Shown here in pieces: positions 24,092 through 32,240 of a DNA stretch of 64,000 nt. How positions within the stretch are numbered: the first letter of the stretch is position 1; every line of letters begins with the position of its first letter. The notes under the pieces are model-generated. The model worked only from the letters and a program-made list of their open reading frames with translations, was not told where the DNA came from and did no database searches. Location: positions 1 to 64,000 of the forward strand of contig NBAY01000110.1 in NCBI GenBank assembly GCA_002794775.1, written 5' to 3'. The DNA comes from Porodaedalea pini (Eukaryota > Basidiomycota > Agaricomycetes > Hymenochaetales > Hymenochaetaceae). The position numbers and the translations under genes are program-made.

Positions 24092-27000
24092 TTACCCCCC
24101 CTTCAAGGTTGGGCGTCCCGACCAACCATGATCGCGGTCGTCAGGCTCGGTGTCGACGAAGAGCGGACGGAGTCGTTGACGAGGGATGTCGAGTTTCCGA
24201 GGTGCACCGGGATGTTTGAGGTAGAACTCAGCGATCGCCTCCCTCGCGTTCTCGCCGAAGTCCGTCTCGGGCTGCCAAGTAGGTTCATTGTAGCCGACCC
24301 ACTTGACAAGGTACTGTAGTTTCCCTCGGTGCAGACGTGAGTCTAAGACTTCCTCGAGTTCGTATTCCTCCTCGTCGTCGACGATGTCTGGCGGCGGCGG
24401 CGGCGGTTGCTTCTGGCTTTCAAAGGACGGTTCGACGGCGGGTTTCAACAGGGCTTCGTTGAAGACAGGGTGGACCTTTTTCCATCGCTTCGGGAGTTTG
24501 AGCTTGTACGCGCTCGCTCCTACCTTGTCGACGATGTCAAAGGGGCCGTACCATTTATCTGCGAGTTTCTTCGTCGGCGAGTCCGTACTGATGTTTCGCC
24601 CGTCAAGGAAGACTTTGTCTCCAGCCTTGTACTCCACCGAAGCTCCTGCTGTCCGGTCATGGTAGCGCTTCATGTCCTCTGCTGCCTTGACTAGATTGTC
24701 CTTAGCAACGCGATGAGTCTCCTTGATGTGCTTGGCGAATTCTTCCGCCGACATGTTGGCAGAGGAAGTTCGTACGGTGTCGAAGCTTATAGGGTGACGT
24801 CCGGTGTTTGCGTAGAAGGGTGACATCCTTGTCGCTGAATGTTCGCGGTTGTTGTAGGCGAACTCTGCGAGGGGGAGCCAGTCCTTCCAGTCCGATTGCC
24901 GATGATCGACGAAGAGCCGGAGGTACTGTTCAAGCTCTTGATTGACGCGTTCCGTCTGACCGTCCGTTTGTGGGTGGTATGCCGTTGACGGGTTGCCTTC
25001 GATGTGTAGGAGTTTGTATAGCTCCTTCATCATCGACGCATCGAACTGTGTGCCTCGGTCGTGGATGATCTTCTTCGGTAGGCCATGGAGGCGGAAGATG
25101 TGGTCTCGGTATAACTGAGCCATGCCTTCCGCTGACAGTTTCGTCGTCGTCGGGATGGCATGCATCTGTTTTGAGAATCTGTCCACGAAGACGCAGATTG
25201 CATTGTGTCCCTTAGAGTCCGGGAGTTCTCCGATTAGGTCGACCGTGACGATCTCCCAGGGACCTTCAGGGATCGCGTTAGGATGAAGCGGTCTCGACCT
25301 CGACGTTCTTAAGGCTTTCGTTCGTTGGCAACGGTTGCATCCTCGGACGTATGTTCGGACATCGGAGAACATTGACGCCCACCAGAAGTCTGGACGTACC
25401 AGTTCGACCGTCTTCGACGATCCAGGATGTCCTGCCAGGGTCGAGTCGTGGTACTCCCGCAATACCGCTTCCTTCATCGTCGACGGCACGTACACCTTGC
25501 CTTTCATCCGCCACAACCCATCGACCTTCACCATATTCGTCGGCCTCTCCGACTCGTCTTGCGCTCTCTGCGCCTCACCCACTCGTTCCAACATTTCATC
25601 ACGCGACGTCCTTACCACCCCACGGTTCAGCCATTTCTCCTTGATGAACACGACGCCGTCATTGTCATCCTTGCCCTGATCATAGCCCGCCTTGCGTGAC
25701 AGCAAGTCGGCCTTGCCCATCGTCTTCCCCGACTTGTGTTCGAGGTGGAAGTCGAATTCCTCGAGTTCGGTTCGCCAGCGAGCTTGACGATAGCTCAGCT
25801 TCTGCGCTGACCTGAAGTAGGTGAGGTTGGCGTGGTCGGACCAGATTTCAATTTTGTGGCGAGCGCCAAGGAGGTATTGCCGCCACTCCTTGAGCGCCGA
25901 AACGATCGCGAGCATCTCCTTGTCGTAGATCTCGTAGTTTCGTTCCGCCGGTTCAAGTGCCTCTGACCTGTAGGCGATCACCCTCCACTTCCCTTCCTGC
26001 TTCTGCAACAACACACCACCGAGCGCAAAGTTCGACGAGTCCGCCTCTACGCGGAAAGGGCCCTCGTCATTGGCGATGGCTAGGACTGGAGGTGAGCAGA
26101 GACGTCGTCTCAGCTCCTCGAACGCTTCCTGCTGTTCGGTCTCCCATACCCAGTCCTTCTTGCCCGTTAACGACGTCAACGGTCGGACCACCTTACTGTA
26201 GTCCTTAATAAACCGTCTCAGCCAGTTTCCCATGCCGAGGAACTGTTGCAGCTCCTTGAGGTTCCGTGGGACTGGCCAGTTCGCAATCGCCTCCGTCTTT
26301 GCCGGGTCAGCCCTGATCTCTCCATTGCTGATGATGTGGCCGAGGTATTTGACGACCTTGGCGTCAAACTCGCACTTCTCCGGCTTTAGGTACAGGCCAT
26401 TCTCTCGGAGGATCTGGAGTACGCGCCTCGACGTGTCGATATGCTCCTCAATGGTTTCCGAGAGGATCAGGATGTCGTCGAGGTATACGATGATCAAGTT
26501 CGCGTAGATTAGGTCCTTAAAGATGTGGTTGACAAAGGCCTGGAACGTGGCCGGCGCGTTGCAAAGGCCAAAAAACATGACCGTCGGTTCGAAGAGGCCC
26601 ATGTTCGTGCGAAACGCTGCTTTCCATTCGTCACCCTCGCGGATCCGGATATTGTAGTACCCCCAGCGAAGGTCAAGCTTAGTGATGTATTTCGCTTTCT
26701 TGACCTTGTCGACGAGTTCGTCAATGAGAGGGAGGGGATACTTGTTCTTGATCGTACCGTCATTGAGCTTACGGTAATCCTGGATGGGGCGTAGCGATTT
26801 GTCGGCCTTCTTAATGAAGAAGAAGGGCGACGCCATGGGCGATATCGATCGTCGAATGCGACCCGACTTCAGGTTTTCATCAAGGAAGTCCTTGAGTGAC
26901 TGCTGCTCAGTCGGCATGAGCGGGTAGATCTTACAGTCGCTCGGTTTGAAGTCGGGCTTCAAGTCGATGACATGGTCCCAGGGTCGGTGTTCCGGCAGTT

Positions 27001-27586
27001 TCTCGAAACCTTTTTCGCTGAAAACGTCGGCGTAGTCGTTGAGGTATGCGGGCCAGGACGTCTTGTCCATTCGCATCTCACTCACCCTCCTCATTTGCTC
27101 CACCACCTTCTTCACCTCGCCTAGGTCCTCCACCGGCTCCCTCTCGATCGCACATTCTTCCGGACAGCGGGTGAATTCGATCGAGCCCGTTTTCCAGTTG
27201 ACCTCCGGATTGTGACGTCGAAGCCAGTCGTACCCCAGGAAGATGTTTGATGACGCTAGGGACGTTACTGCGAGGACGATTTTCTCCCGATGACGGCCGA
27301 TCATGAGTTCGACGTCAACGTACTCCTCGATCAATCCGGCCTCATTGTGCGTGCCATCGGCGTTCAGCACCGCGAGGGGTCGAATGTAGCGTTTCGTTTC
27401 CAACCCGTACCTCTCGACGAACCTGACGTCGATGCAGGATCCCGTGCATCCCGAATCCACAAGGGCATGCGCATCTACCTCTCTCGCCTCACCAGCTATT
27501 TCATGCTCGACGGTCAGGAGAAGGTCCAGCTGGCGTCCGCCAGTTCCTCTCATGAACAGTTGTTCGTATTCTTCATTCTTGTTCAC
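24092..27586 (-). CDS. pol: Ty3/gypsy Pol polyprotein (PR-RT-RH-INT-chromodomain)
   Basis: 1,164 codons without a stop. Domains in order: aspartic protease (LVDSGCTGSCID, about residues 42-53); reverse transcriptase with YLDDILILS (about 365-373); RNase H (FALGGVLLQKQEGKW to ADLLSR); integrase with an HHCC zinc finger (YHDSTLAGHPGSSKT, CNRCQRTK) and the DDE core (TVDLIGELPDSKG, HDRGTQFDAS, AYHPQTDGQTERVNQELEQY); and a chromodomain near the C-terminus (YLVKWVGYNEPTWQPE), which in chromoviruses guides integration to modified histones. The frame is also open upstream of 27586 and overlaps the end of gag in a different frame, so expression probably needs ribosomal frameshifting near 27718-27730. 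All key catalytic residues are present. Confidence 0.95.
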   Translation of the reverse strand: MNKNEEYEQLFMRGTGGRQLDLLLTVEHEIAGEAREVDAHALVDSGCTGSCIDVRFVERYGLETKRYIRPLAVLNADGTHNEAGLIEEYVDVELMIGRHREKIVLAVTSLASSNIFLGYDWLRRHNPEVNWKTGSIEFTRCPEECAIEREPVEDLGEVKKVVEQMRRVSEMRMDKTSWPAYLNDYADVFSEKGFEKLPEHRPWDHVIDLKPDFKPSDCKIYPLMPTEQQSLKDFLDENLKSGRIRRSISPMASPFFFIKKADKSLRPIQDYRKLNDGTIKNKYPLPLIDELVDKVKKAKYITKLDLRWGYYNIRIREGDEWKAAFRTNMGLFEPTVMFFGLCNAPATFQAFVNHIFKDLIYANLIIVYLDDILILSETIEEHIDTSRRVLQILRENGLYLKPEKCEFDAKVVKYLGHIISNGEIRADPAKTEAIANWPVPRNLKELQQFLGMGNWLRRFIKDYSKVVRPLTSLTGKKDWVWETEQQEAFEELRRRLCSPPVLAIANDEGPFRVEADSSNFALGGVLLQKQEGKWRVIAYRSEALEPAERNYEIYDKEMLAIVSALKEWRQYLLGARHKIEIWSDHANLTYFRSAQKLSYRQARWRTELEEFDFHLEHKSGKTMGKADLLSRKAGYDQGKDDNDGVVFIKEKWLNRGVVRTSRDEMLERVGEAQRAQDESERPTNMVKVDGLWRMKGKVYVPSTMKEAVLREYHDSTLAGHPGSSKTVELVRPDFWWASMFSDVRTYVRGCNRCQRTKALRTSRSRPLHPNAIPEGPWEIVTVDLIGELPDSKGHNAICVFVDRFSKQMHAIPTTTKLSAEGMAQLYRDHIFRLHGLPKKIIHDRGTQFDASMMKELYKLLHIEGNPSTAYHPQTDGQTERVNQELEQYLRLFVDHRQSDWKDWLPLAEFAYNNREHSATRMSPFYANTGRHPISFDTVRTSSANMSAEEFAKHIKETHRVAKDNLVKAAEDMKRYHDRTAGASVEYKAGDKVFLDGRNISTDSPTKKLADKWYGPFDIVDKVGASAYKLKLPKRWKKVHPVFNEALLKPAVEPSFESQKQPPPPPPDIVDDEEEYELEEVLDSRLHRGKLQYLVKWVGYNEPTWQPETDFGENAREAIAEFYLKHPGAPRKLDIPRQRLRPLFVDTEPDDRDHGWSGRPTLKGG

Positions 27587-27717
27587 ACCGGTGGAGACTT
27601 CGTAATCGGGAAAACCATCGACGTTGTTCGCATCTACGTATTGTACAAACGGTTGGTTATATTTTAGCGGATCCGGATTCGAAGTCTCTTGTTCTTCTCG
27701 GTCAGTCGCCCCGATGG

Positions 27718-28797
27718 CTACGCCTGACCATTCGCAAAACCCTGCGAGTCGACGACCTCTTCGTTATCGCCTTCTTCCTCCACATAGTCCTCCACCGTCG
27801 ACCTCCGAGTGTCTACGACTTCCTCGAAGGCCGACTCCTTCATCGCTCCGAGCTCGTCGGCAAGGACACGACGTTCGCCTGGCGCCATCAGTTCCAGCAT
27901 GCGCTGGATGATCGGTTTCGCCTGTGGGCACTTGTCTTTAAAGTGGCCCAGCCCACCACAGATCCAGCACGCACGTCGTCGTTGTGCCTCGTTCATCGAG
28001 ACGTCCATCGGTTGACCAGCGCCTCCAAAGGTGACGCCGGTCGCATCGCGTCTGTCGACGTGTGGGGCCGCTACCTGACGGCGAGCTGGGGGCGCTTGTT
28101 GTGGTAGGCGAGGAGGGGGAAGAAAGGCGCGTCCTCATTGGATAGCGCGAATCTGCTGTTCGCCGCGGTCTATTTCAATCGCCTTGTTCTTCCAATCCTC
28201 GTATTTCGTTGGGACTGGTGTCGACCTTAGCACTCCACGGACCACCTCGATGTTCATCGCCCGCTTGAGGCGATCGCAGATGACGCTGTCGTCTTTCAAC
28301 TCGGCGCGCTTAATTATCACGTCGAACTTCTGGAAGAACTCGTCCGCGGTTAGGTCCTTCTGAACCTTATCTCGGAAATCCTTCAGCGCTTTCTCCTTGC
28401 GATTCGGGTCGTCGAACGAGGCGTCGAGTCGTTCCTGGAATCTTTCCCAGCTGTCGGTGAAGGTGACGATCCCTGACGTTGTCGACTCCTCGACGTAGTT
28501 TTGCGCCCACGTTGCCGCATTACCACCCTTCAGGTAGGAGAGAGCTACATAAATCTTACTCTCTGACGTAGGGTATCGACTTGGATTTGCGGATACAAAA
28601 AGGAGGACTTCACGTCTGAAGTCGAGGTAATCGTCGCCACCAGTGAATTCTCGTGGCCGGGCGACATCTATGTTGGGGGTCGGGGGGTTAGCGGCCGCGA
28701 CCGGTGCTGGGGCGTTGTTCGCCTGATGGGCGAAGGCATTCGCAACGATGGCCGCGATCTGCGCCATTTGCTGTTGGCTGAAACCTTCTGCTGACAT
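27718..28797 (-). pseudogene. gag: Gag of the gypsy element, with an internal TGA
   Basis: The first 220 codons (28797-28135) encode a helical capsid-type region (REFTGGDDYLDFRREVLLFV, ATWAQNYVEES, FQERLDASFDDPNRKEKALK). An in-frame TGA (28135-28137) follows AIQ. The same frame then resumes and contains a perfect CX2CX4HX4C zinc knuckle, CWICGGLGHFKDKC, before stopping at 27718. The reading frame is continuous across the TGA, so one C-to-T change (CGA to TGA) would explain it. Gag made from this copy would lack its RNA-binding part unless the stop is read through. Confidence 0.88.
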
Positions 28798-29495
28798 CGC
28801 GGGTTCGGGTGCGGGTGTCGAAGGTTCTGGAGGAGTCGGCGGTGAGGGGTCTCTGTTGGTTTCGCGGTAAGGACCTGGGGTCGGTGGTAGGTTGACCGTA
28901 GACGTTGACAGTGCAGGTGACGACGGAGCGGCTGGGGGCCACCTTGCTCTCCTCCCTCGTTCGTCTGATGAATACCAGCTGCGCCGGATTTCACTCCACC
29001 AGATGTCGTGAGTGACGCCGCTATTATTGGTCGCGACGTAGCCTGGTCGGTCTGGATCCCAACGGGCTGAAGCAGGAAGGGCCCGTTGCTGTTCGTCGGT
29101 GAGATCTATCTTGACGTTGGCGGAGGGATAGGGATCGGTTGCGCGTTCGATCCGGGGTTACGCCAACGTTGAGCGGGTTCGTCAGCGAAGTTGATGACGA
29201 GGCGGTAGGATCCGAGTGAGATTACAAACGAGATTGTCGTCGAAGTTTGGACTCGTCTTGTTACCCACGTCCACGTTAGGTGCGTGCTCCACCAGAGGCT
29301 AATTCATAGAGCCAGGGTCGGAAAATGTCGGTTGATATATTTACGTAATACACGAACGTCCGAAAACGTCCGGGCAGGGTTGAGGGTTGTCGTTTAGGGG
29401 GTTTACACGTCAAGTCCGTCGAGGGGAACGCTCCTCTAGACCGAGTGAAGGCGAGTCGACAGCGACGACTTACGCTGGGGATGAGCCTGGGTGAG

Positions 29496-29506
29496 GTTCT
29501 GCTTTT
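29496..29506 (-). promoter_or_regulatory. Self-complementary primer binding site
   Basis: One base inside the 5' LTR, the minus strand reads AAAAGCAGAAC. This is the exact complement of GTTCTGCTTTT within the LTR (29703-29713), about 30 bp after the TATATA box, that is, the expected first 11 bases of the transcript. Self-priming from the RNA 5' end with an 11-base pairing is the mechanism known from fission yeast Tf1 and related chromoviruses. Confidence 0.75.
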
Positions 29507-29507
29507 A

Positions 29508-29919
29508 TGTTAGGCGGGAGTCCGGGAGACGACTCGGACTGGGCAGGCCTCGGCTGACTGTTGTCTGGGACGTGCTATACTCGAGCGTAGACTCGGGACA
29601 CGCTTACTCAGGCTAGGTCGTCGCGGAGGTAAGAGGATTAATACAAGTCTAAACTAATACAAGGGGGACGAGTCTCACCTAGGTCGTCGCGGAGGTAAGA
29701 GGAAAAGCAGAACAAGGAGTTCATGCGATTCCTGAGACCTTATATAGTGACGACCGTGAGACTATATTACCTAACATTACATAACGAGTGGGAATGGAAC
29801 GAATGAAGGTAGTGTGGGAATGATTGTGTAAGATGGGTAAATATAATGAAAAGGACGAATATAATAAAGGAAATGGTAAAAGGGAAAATAAAGGAAAGGT
29901 GAAAGTTCAGGTTCTAACA
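29508..29919 (-). repeat. 5' LTR of the gypsy element
   Basis: 412 bp with TATATA (29741-29746) and the start-site motif at 29703-29713; flanked outside by AGAGT. Identical by eye to the 3' LTR and the solo LTR at 15345-15756. Confidence 0.95.
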
Positions 29920-30619
29920 AGAGTGCCTTGCCTGAAACCATCATGGAACGACCTGAGAGGAGGAGGAAGTAGAGTGTTGGCTTTCGTGTTTGCATGGCGG
30001 TGGCTTGGCTAACACGTGCTCACGTGCTCACAGGTGTTGGTAGTATGCACAGAAATTTGAGCGTAGCAGTCGAAGCACAAAGCGAATGGACAGGAAACTT
30101 GCAGGGAAGATGGCTTTTATGTGTCCGATAATTACACAAAAAGAATCATAATCTTAGTGGTCTTCTCGCCCATGCTGCAAGACCTGTTGTGAGAAGAGGA
30201 AGGTGGAAAGAGCTCAAAGTGGAACACAAACCTTGCTGCTGCACCATGAATACTGCATGGATTGGCTTCAGACTTGCAGGAGCTGTTGGTATAGTCATAT
30301 ACTTAATTTACAGTCATGGGAAAGAATTTTATAGGTAGATGTAGGGGAGCCATAATTTTTGAATCTCAGTGGAAATGTATGAGAGAACAGACTGGCTGCA
30401 CTTGTTTGATCTCCACCCACCTACACAGTCAATGTATTGCTCCCTATTTTACATATTTCTGCTCCTGAGAACCATGCCTATTTTTTGAGTACTTAATGAG
30501 CAGGTACTGCGCAGAATTTACAGAGAAAATCAACATTTATTCTATTTTTCGACGTTTTGGCTCAGACGTGGCTCATTTCATGTGAAATGCATGTGTCGCA
30601 GGACTTATGAAAATGGCTG

Positions 30620-32168
30620 TAACGGTACCCTGTAACTTTTCAACTTGTAGGATTGCCATCAGATATCTCTGTTTAGTGTCCTCAACCCTTTCGTCAGCTT
30701 CTCTGCTTGGCTTTTCTCGCTGAATATTACGAGCGGAGGTAAGAGCTTTCAAGGCCAAATGATGCTTGACTTCAGCAATACGAAGTTCTTCATTACGGTC
30801 CTGCTTCGACTCAACGTGATGAGTCTCACGCGGCTCGCTATCTACGGCATTAGAATCAGCTCCCTCATGATGCTGTTCAATGGCCATTATGGGAGAGGGT
30901 GGCTCAGAGTCCACATGAAGCCACTGTGGTTTGGGAGTACTCTTACCATCGCCAGGAGCCTAGAAATTCATTTAGAAACCAAAAAACAAGATTGGATTTA
31001 ACACGTACATGGAGCTTGCTGTTACTGGCATCAACATCAACCTCAAGCTTACGCAAAGACACTTTTGCTCTTAGAACAGATTCGCGGGCCGCCTTGACTA
31101 GTTCCTCCTGCCTCGAATACTCACTAACAGCTGCTTCATGAACAAATCTCGCTGACTCGCGTTGTTCCTGGCTCAACACATCATCAAGAGGCACAGCAAC
31201 TGTCACCTGAAGTTTGTCCAAATAGCCGTTTCGGTACTTGGTGAGCCAGAGAACTTCGGCCTCCAACGTATGCAAAACTTCTCGACTGTGTAGTCGATCA
31301 GACTCGATATTTTTGTGATGCCGGGTCTGAAACACTTCCTGTTTGTCTTGGACAGACTGCGATTCAATTCCTTTGGGTTCGTCTTCGGCAGAATGTAAAA
31401 TCTTTTATAATTGAGCATTGGAAGATGAAGGTCAAATAATTAACTTACATTCTCTGTTGTATTACCATCTCTTTGCATCAACGTCTCTTCTACCTCCCCC
31501 TTCGACTCCCCTCTCCCTTTCTTCTTTCACCTGGTTCCCTTCTTCTTCGGCTTCTCAGTGCTAGACTCACCGTTCTGTGTGCCTAATAAGTGATGCAATT
31601 ACTCTTCTAAGTAAATAGGCCCACCTTCTCCACGAGCGCTTTCTTCTTCAACTGTCACTCTTGCTTTGTAGGAGATGCTTGATGAGGCGCCTGTGTGACC
31701 TCAATATTTCCTTTCTCAGAGTGAGATAAGCGCCCAATAAATGATTGAAAGTACTTACCACCGAGCCTAGCAGACCGATGCATGCCAACAACCATGCTAT
31801 TTGTGAAGGGCGGCTTTCAAAGAAGATGCTTAAGAGAGAAAATATGTTGAGATGAGATTTCACGCTTCTCGTCAAGGACATTAAATAGTATTGTAAGAAC
31901 CGAGTGGCTTATCATGCAGAACTTCACCCTTCGGCCACGAAATCTTAACGAGCCGTGGCATTCGGGTCTCAAATGTGGCCTCCATTCTTGACTTAAGACC
32001 TTCGCATAACTTGGCCGTCTCACTGTTTTTAAACACCGCATTGTAAAAAAAAACAATGTCAGAATTGGAAAAAAATAAAGTAAGTAGTAGGACAGGCATG
32101 CATACCGGTAACTTGCACACATGTGCAGGATCGAAGATCTCACGCACTTGTCGCCTGGAGTAGTACAT
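30620..32168 (-). pseudogene. 5' part of the split KDZ-element passenger gene, unknown function
   Basis: Upstream half of the gene whose 3' half is at 11901-14644. Likely start at 32168 (MYYSRRQVREIFDPAHVCKL) with several introns; later exons include ETAKLCEGLKSRMEATFETR, FESRPSQIAWLLACIGLLG and a long helical, heptad-rich region (31335-31000, LHTLEAEVLWLTKYRNGYL). The last exon here (30914 down to 30622) is Glu/His-rich and ends in ILQVEKLQGT directly at the mariner-type insertion. If the element and one TA are removed, the frame runs on without interruption into ESAVDGMANDDGQND at 14641. Role unknown; the coiled-coil character suggests a structural or interaction protein. Confidence 0.5.
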
Positions 32169-32240
32169 AGTAATAAATTAGGTGCAAATTTATCATACAA
32201 TGGTGGCTACGAGGTTCCTAATCTGATACGGCCGTCTAAG

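Larger units (their letters stand above)
23680..29919 (-). mobile_element. Complete Ty3/gypsy chromovirus-type LTR retrotransposon
   Basis: 6,240 bp between AGAGT duplications (23675-23679 and 29920-29924), in minus orientation. It has two 412-bp LTRs, a self-priming type primer site, gag with zinc knuckle and a single long pol with a C-terminal chromodomain. A G-rich polypurine tract (gaagggggggtaa) precedes the 3' LTR. The LTRs look identical, so insertion was recent. Pol is open throughout; gag has one internal stop. Confidence 0.96.
22516..29944 (-). pseudogene. Tc1/mariner-type DDE transposase, right copy, split by a full retrotransposon
   Basis: Mirror copy of the transposase at 15320-16920. 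The catalytic part lies at 22516-23677 (YSPDFNPIELAFS, VVVMDNCTIHKS, VFVDKSACNRRT, reading right to left) and the first few codons at about 29920-29944, separated by 6.2 kb of gypsy element. Translated segments are the same as in the left copy. Neither copy has an uninterrupted N-terminus. Confidence 0.82.
14645..30619. mobile_element. 15,975-bp palindromic Tc1/mariner-type element with cargo
   Basis: The ends read CAGCCATTTTCATAAGTCC and its complement, flanked by TA (14643-14644 and 30620-30621), the standard Tc1/mariner duplication. Once the retrotransposon sequences are subtracted, both arms are exactly 2,000 bp (14645-17061 and 22375-30619) and nearly identical, including a full transposase gene in each. 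Between them lie 5.3 kb with two divergent genes. Tc1/mariner elements are normally 1.3-2.5 kb with one central transposase, so this is an outsized composite or foldback form. It is inserted inside a coding exon of a gene of the KDZ-type transposon. Confidence 0.88.
22375..30619. repeat. Right arm of the palindrome
   Basis: Reverse complement of the left arm, with the complete Ty3/gypsy element (23680-29919) at the position of the left arm's solo LTR. Without it and one AGAGT the arm is 2,000 bp, the same as the left. Confidence 0.93.

Noticed and set aside
24303..26794. Several plus-strand frames of 80-125 codons
   Set aside because: Shadows of the GC-rich pol gene on the other strand.
14645..30619. 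Palindrome as a pure assembly artefact
   Set aside because: The arms differ by a solo LTR against a full element and by at least one substitution, and the ends have proper TA borders in a coding exon. Long reads would still be the decisive test.
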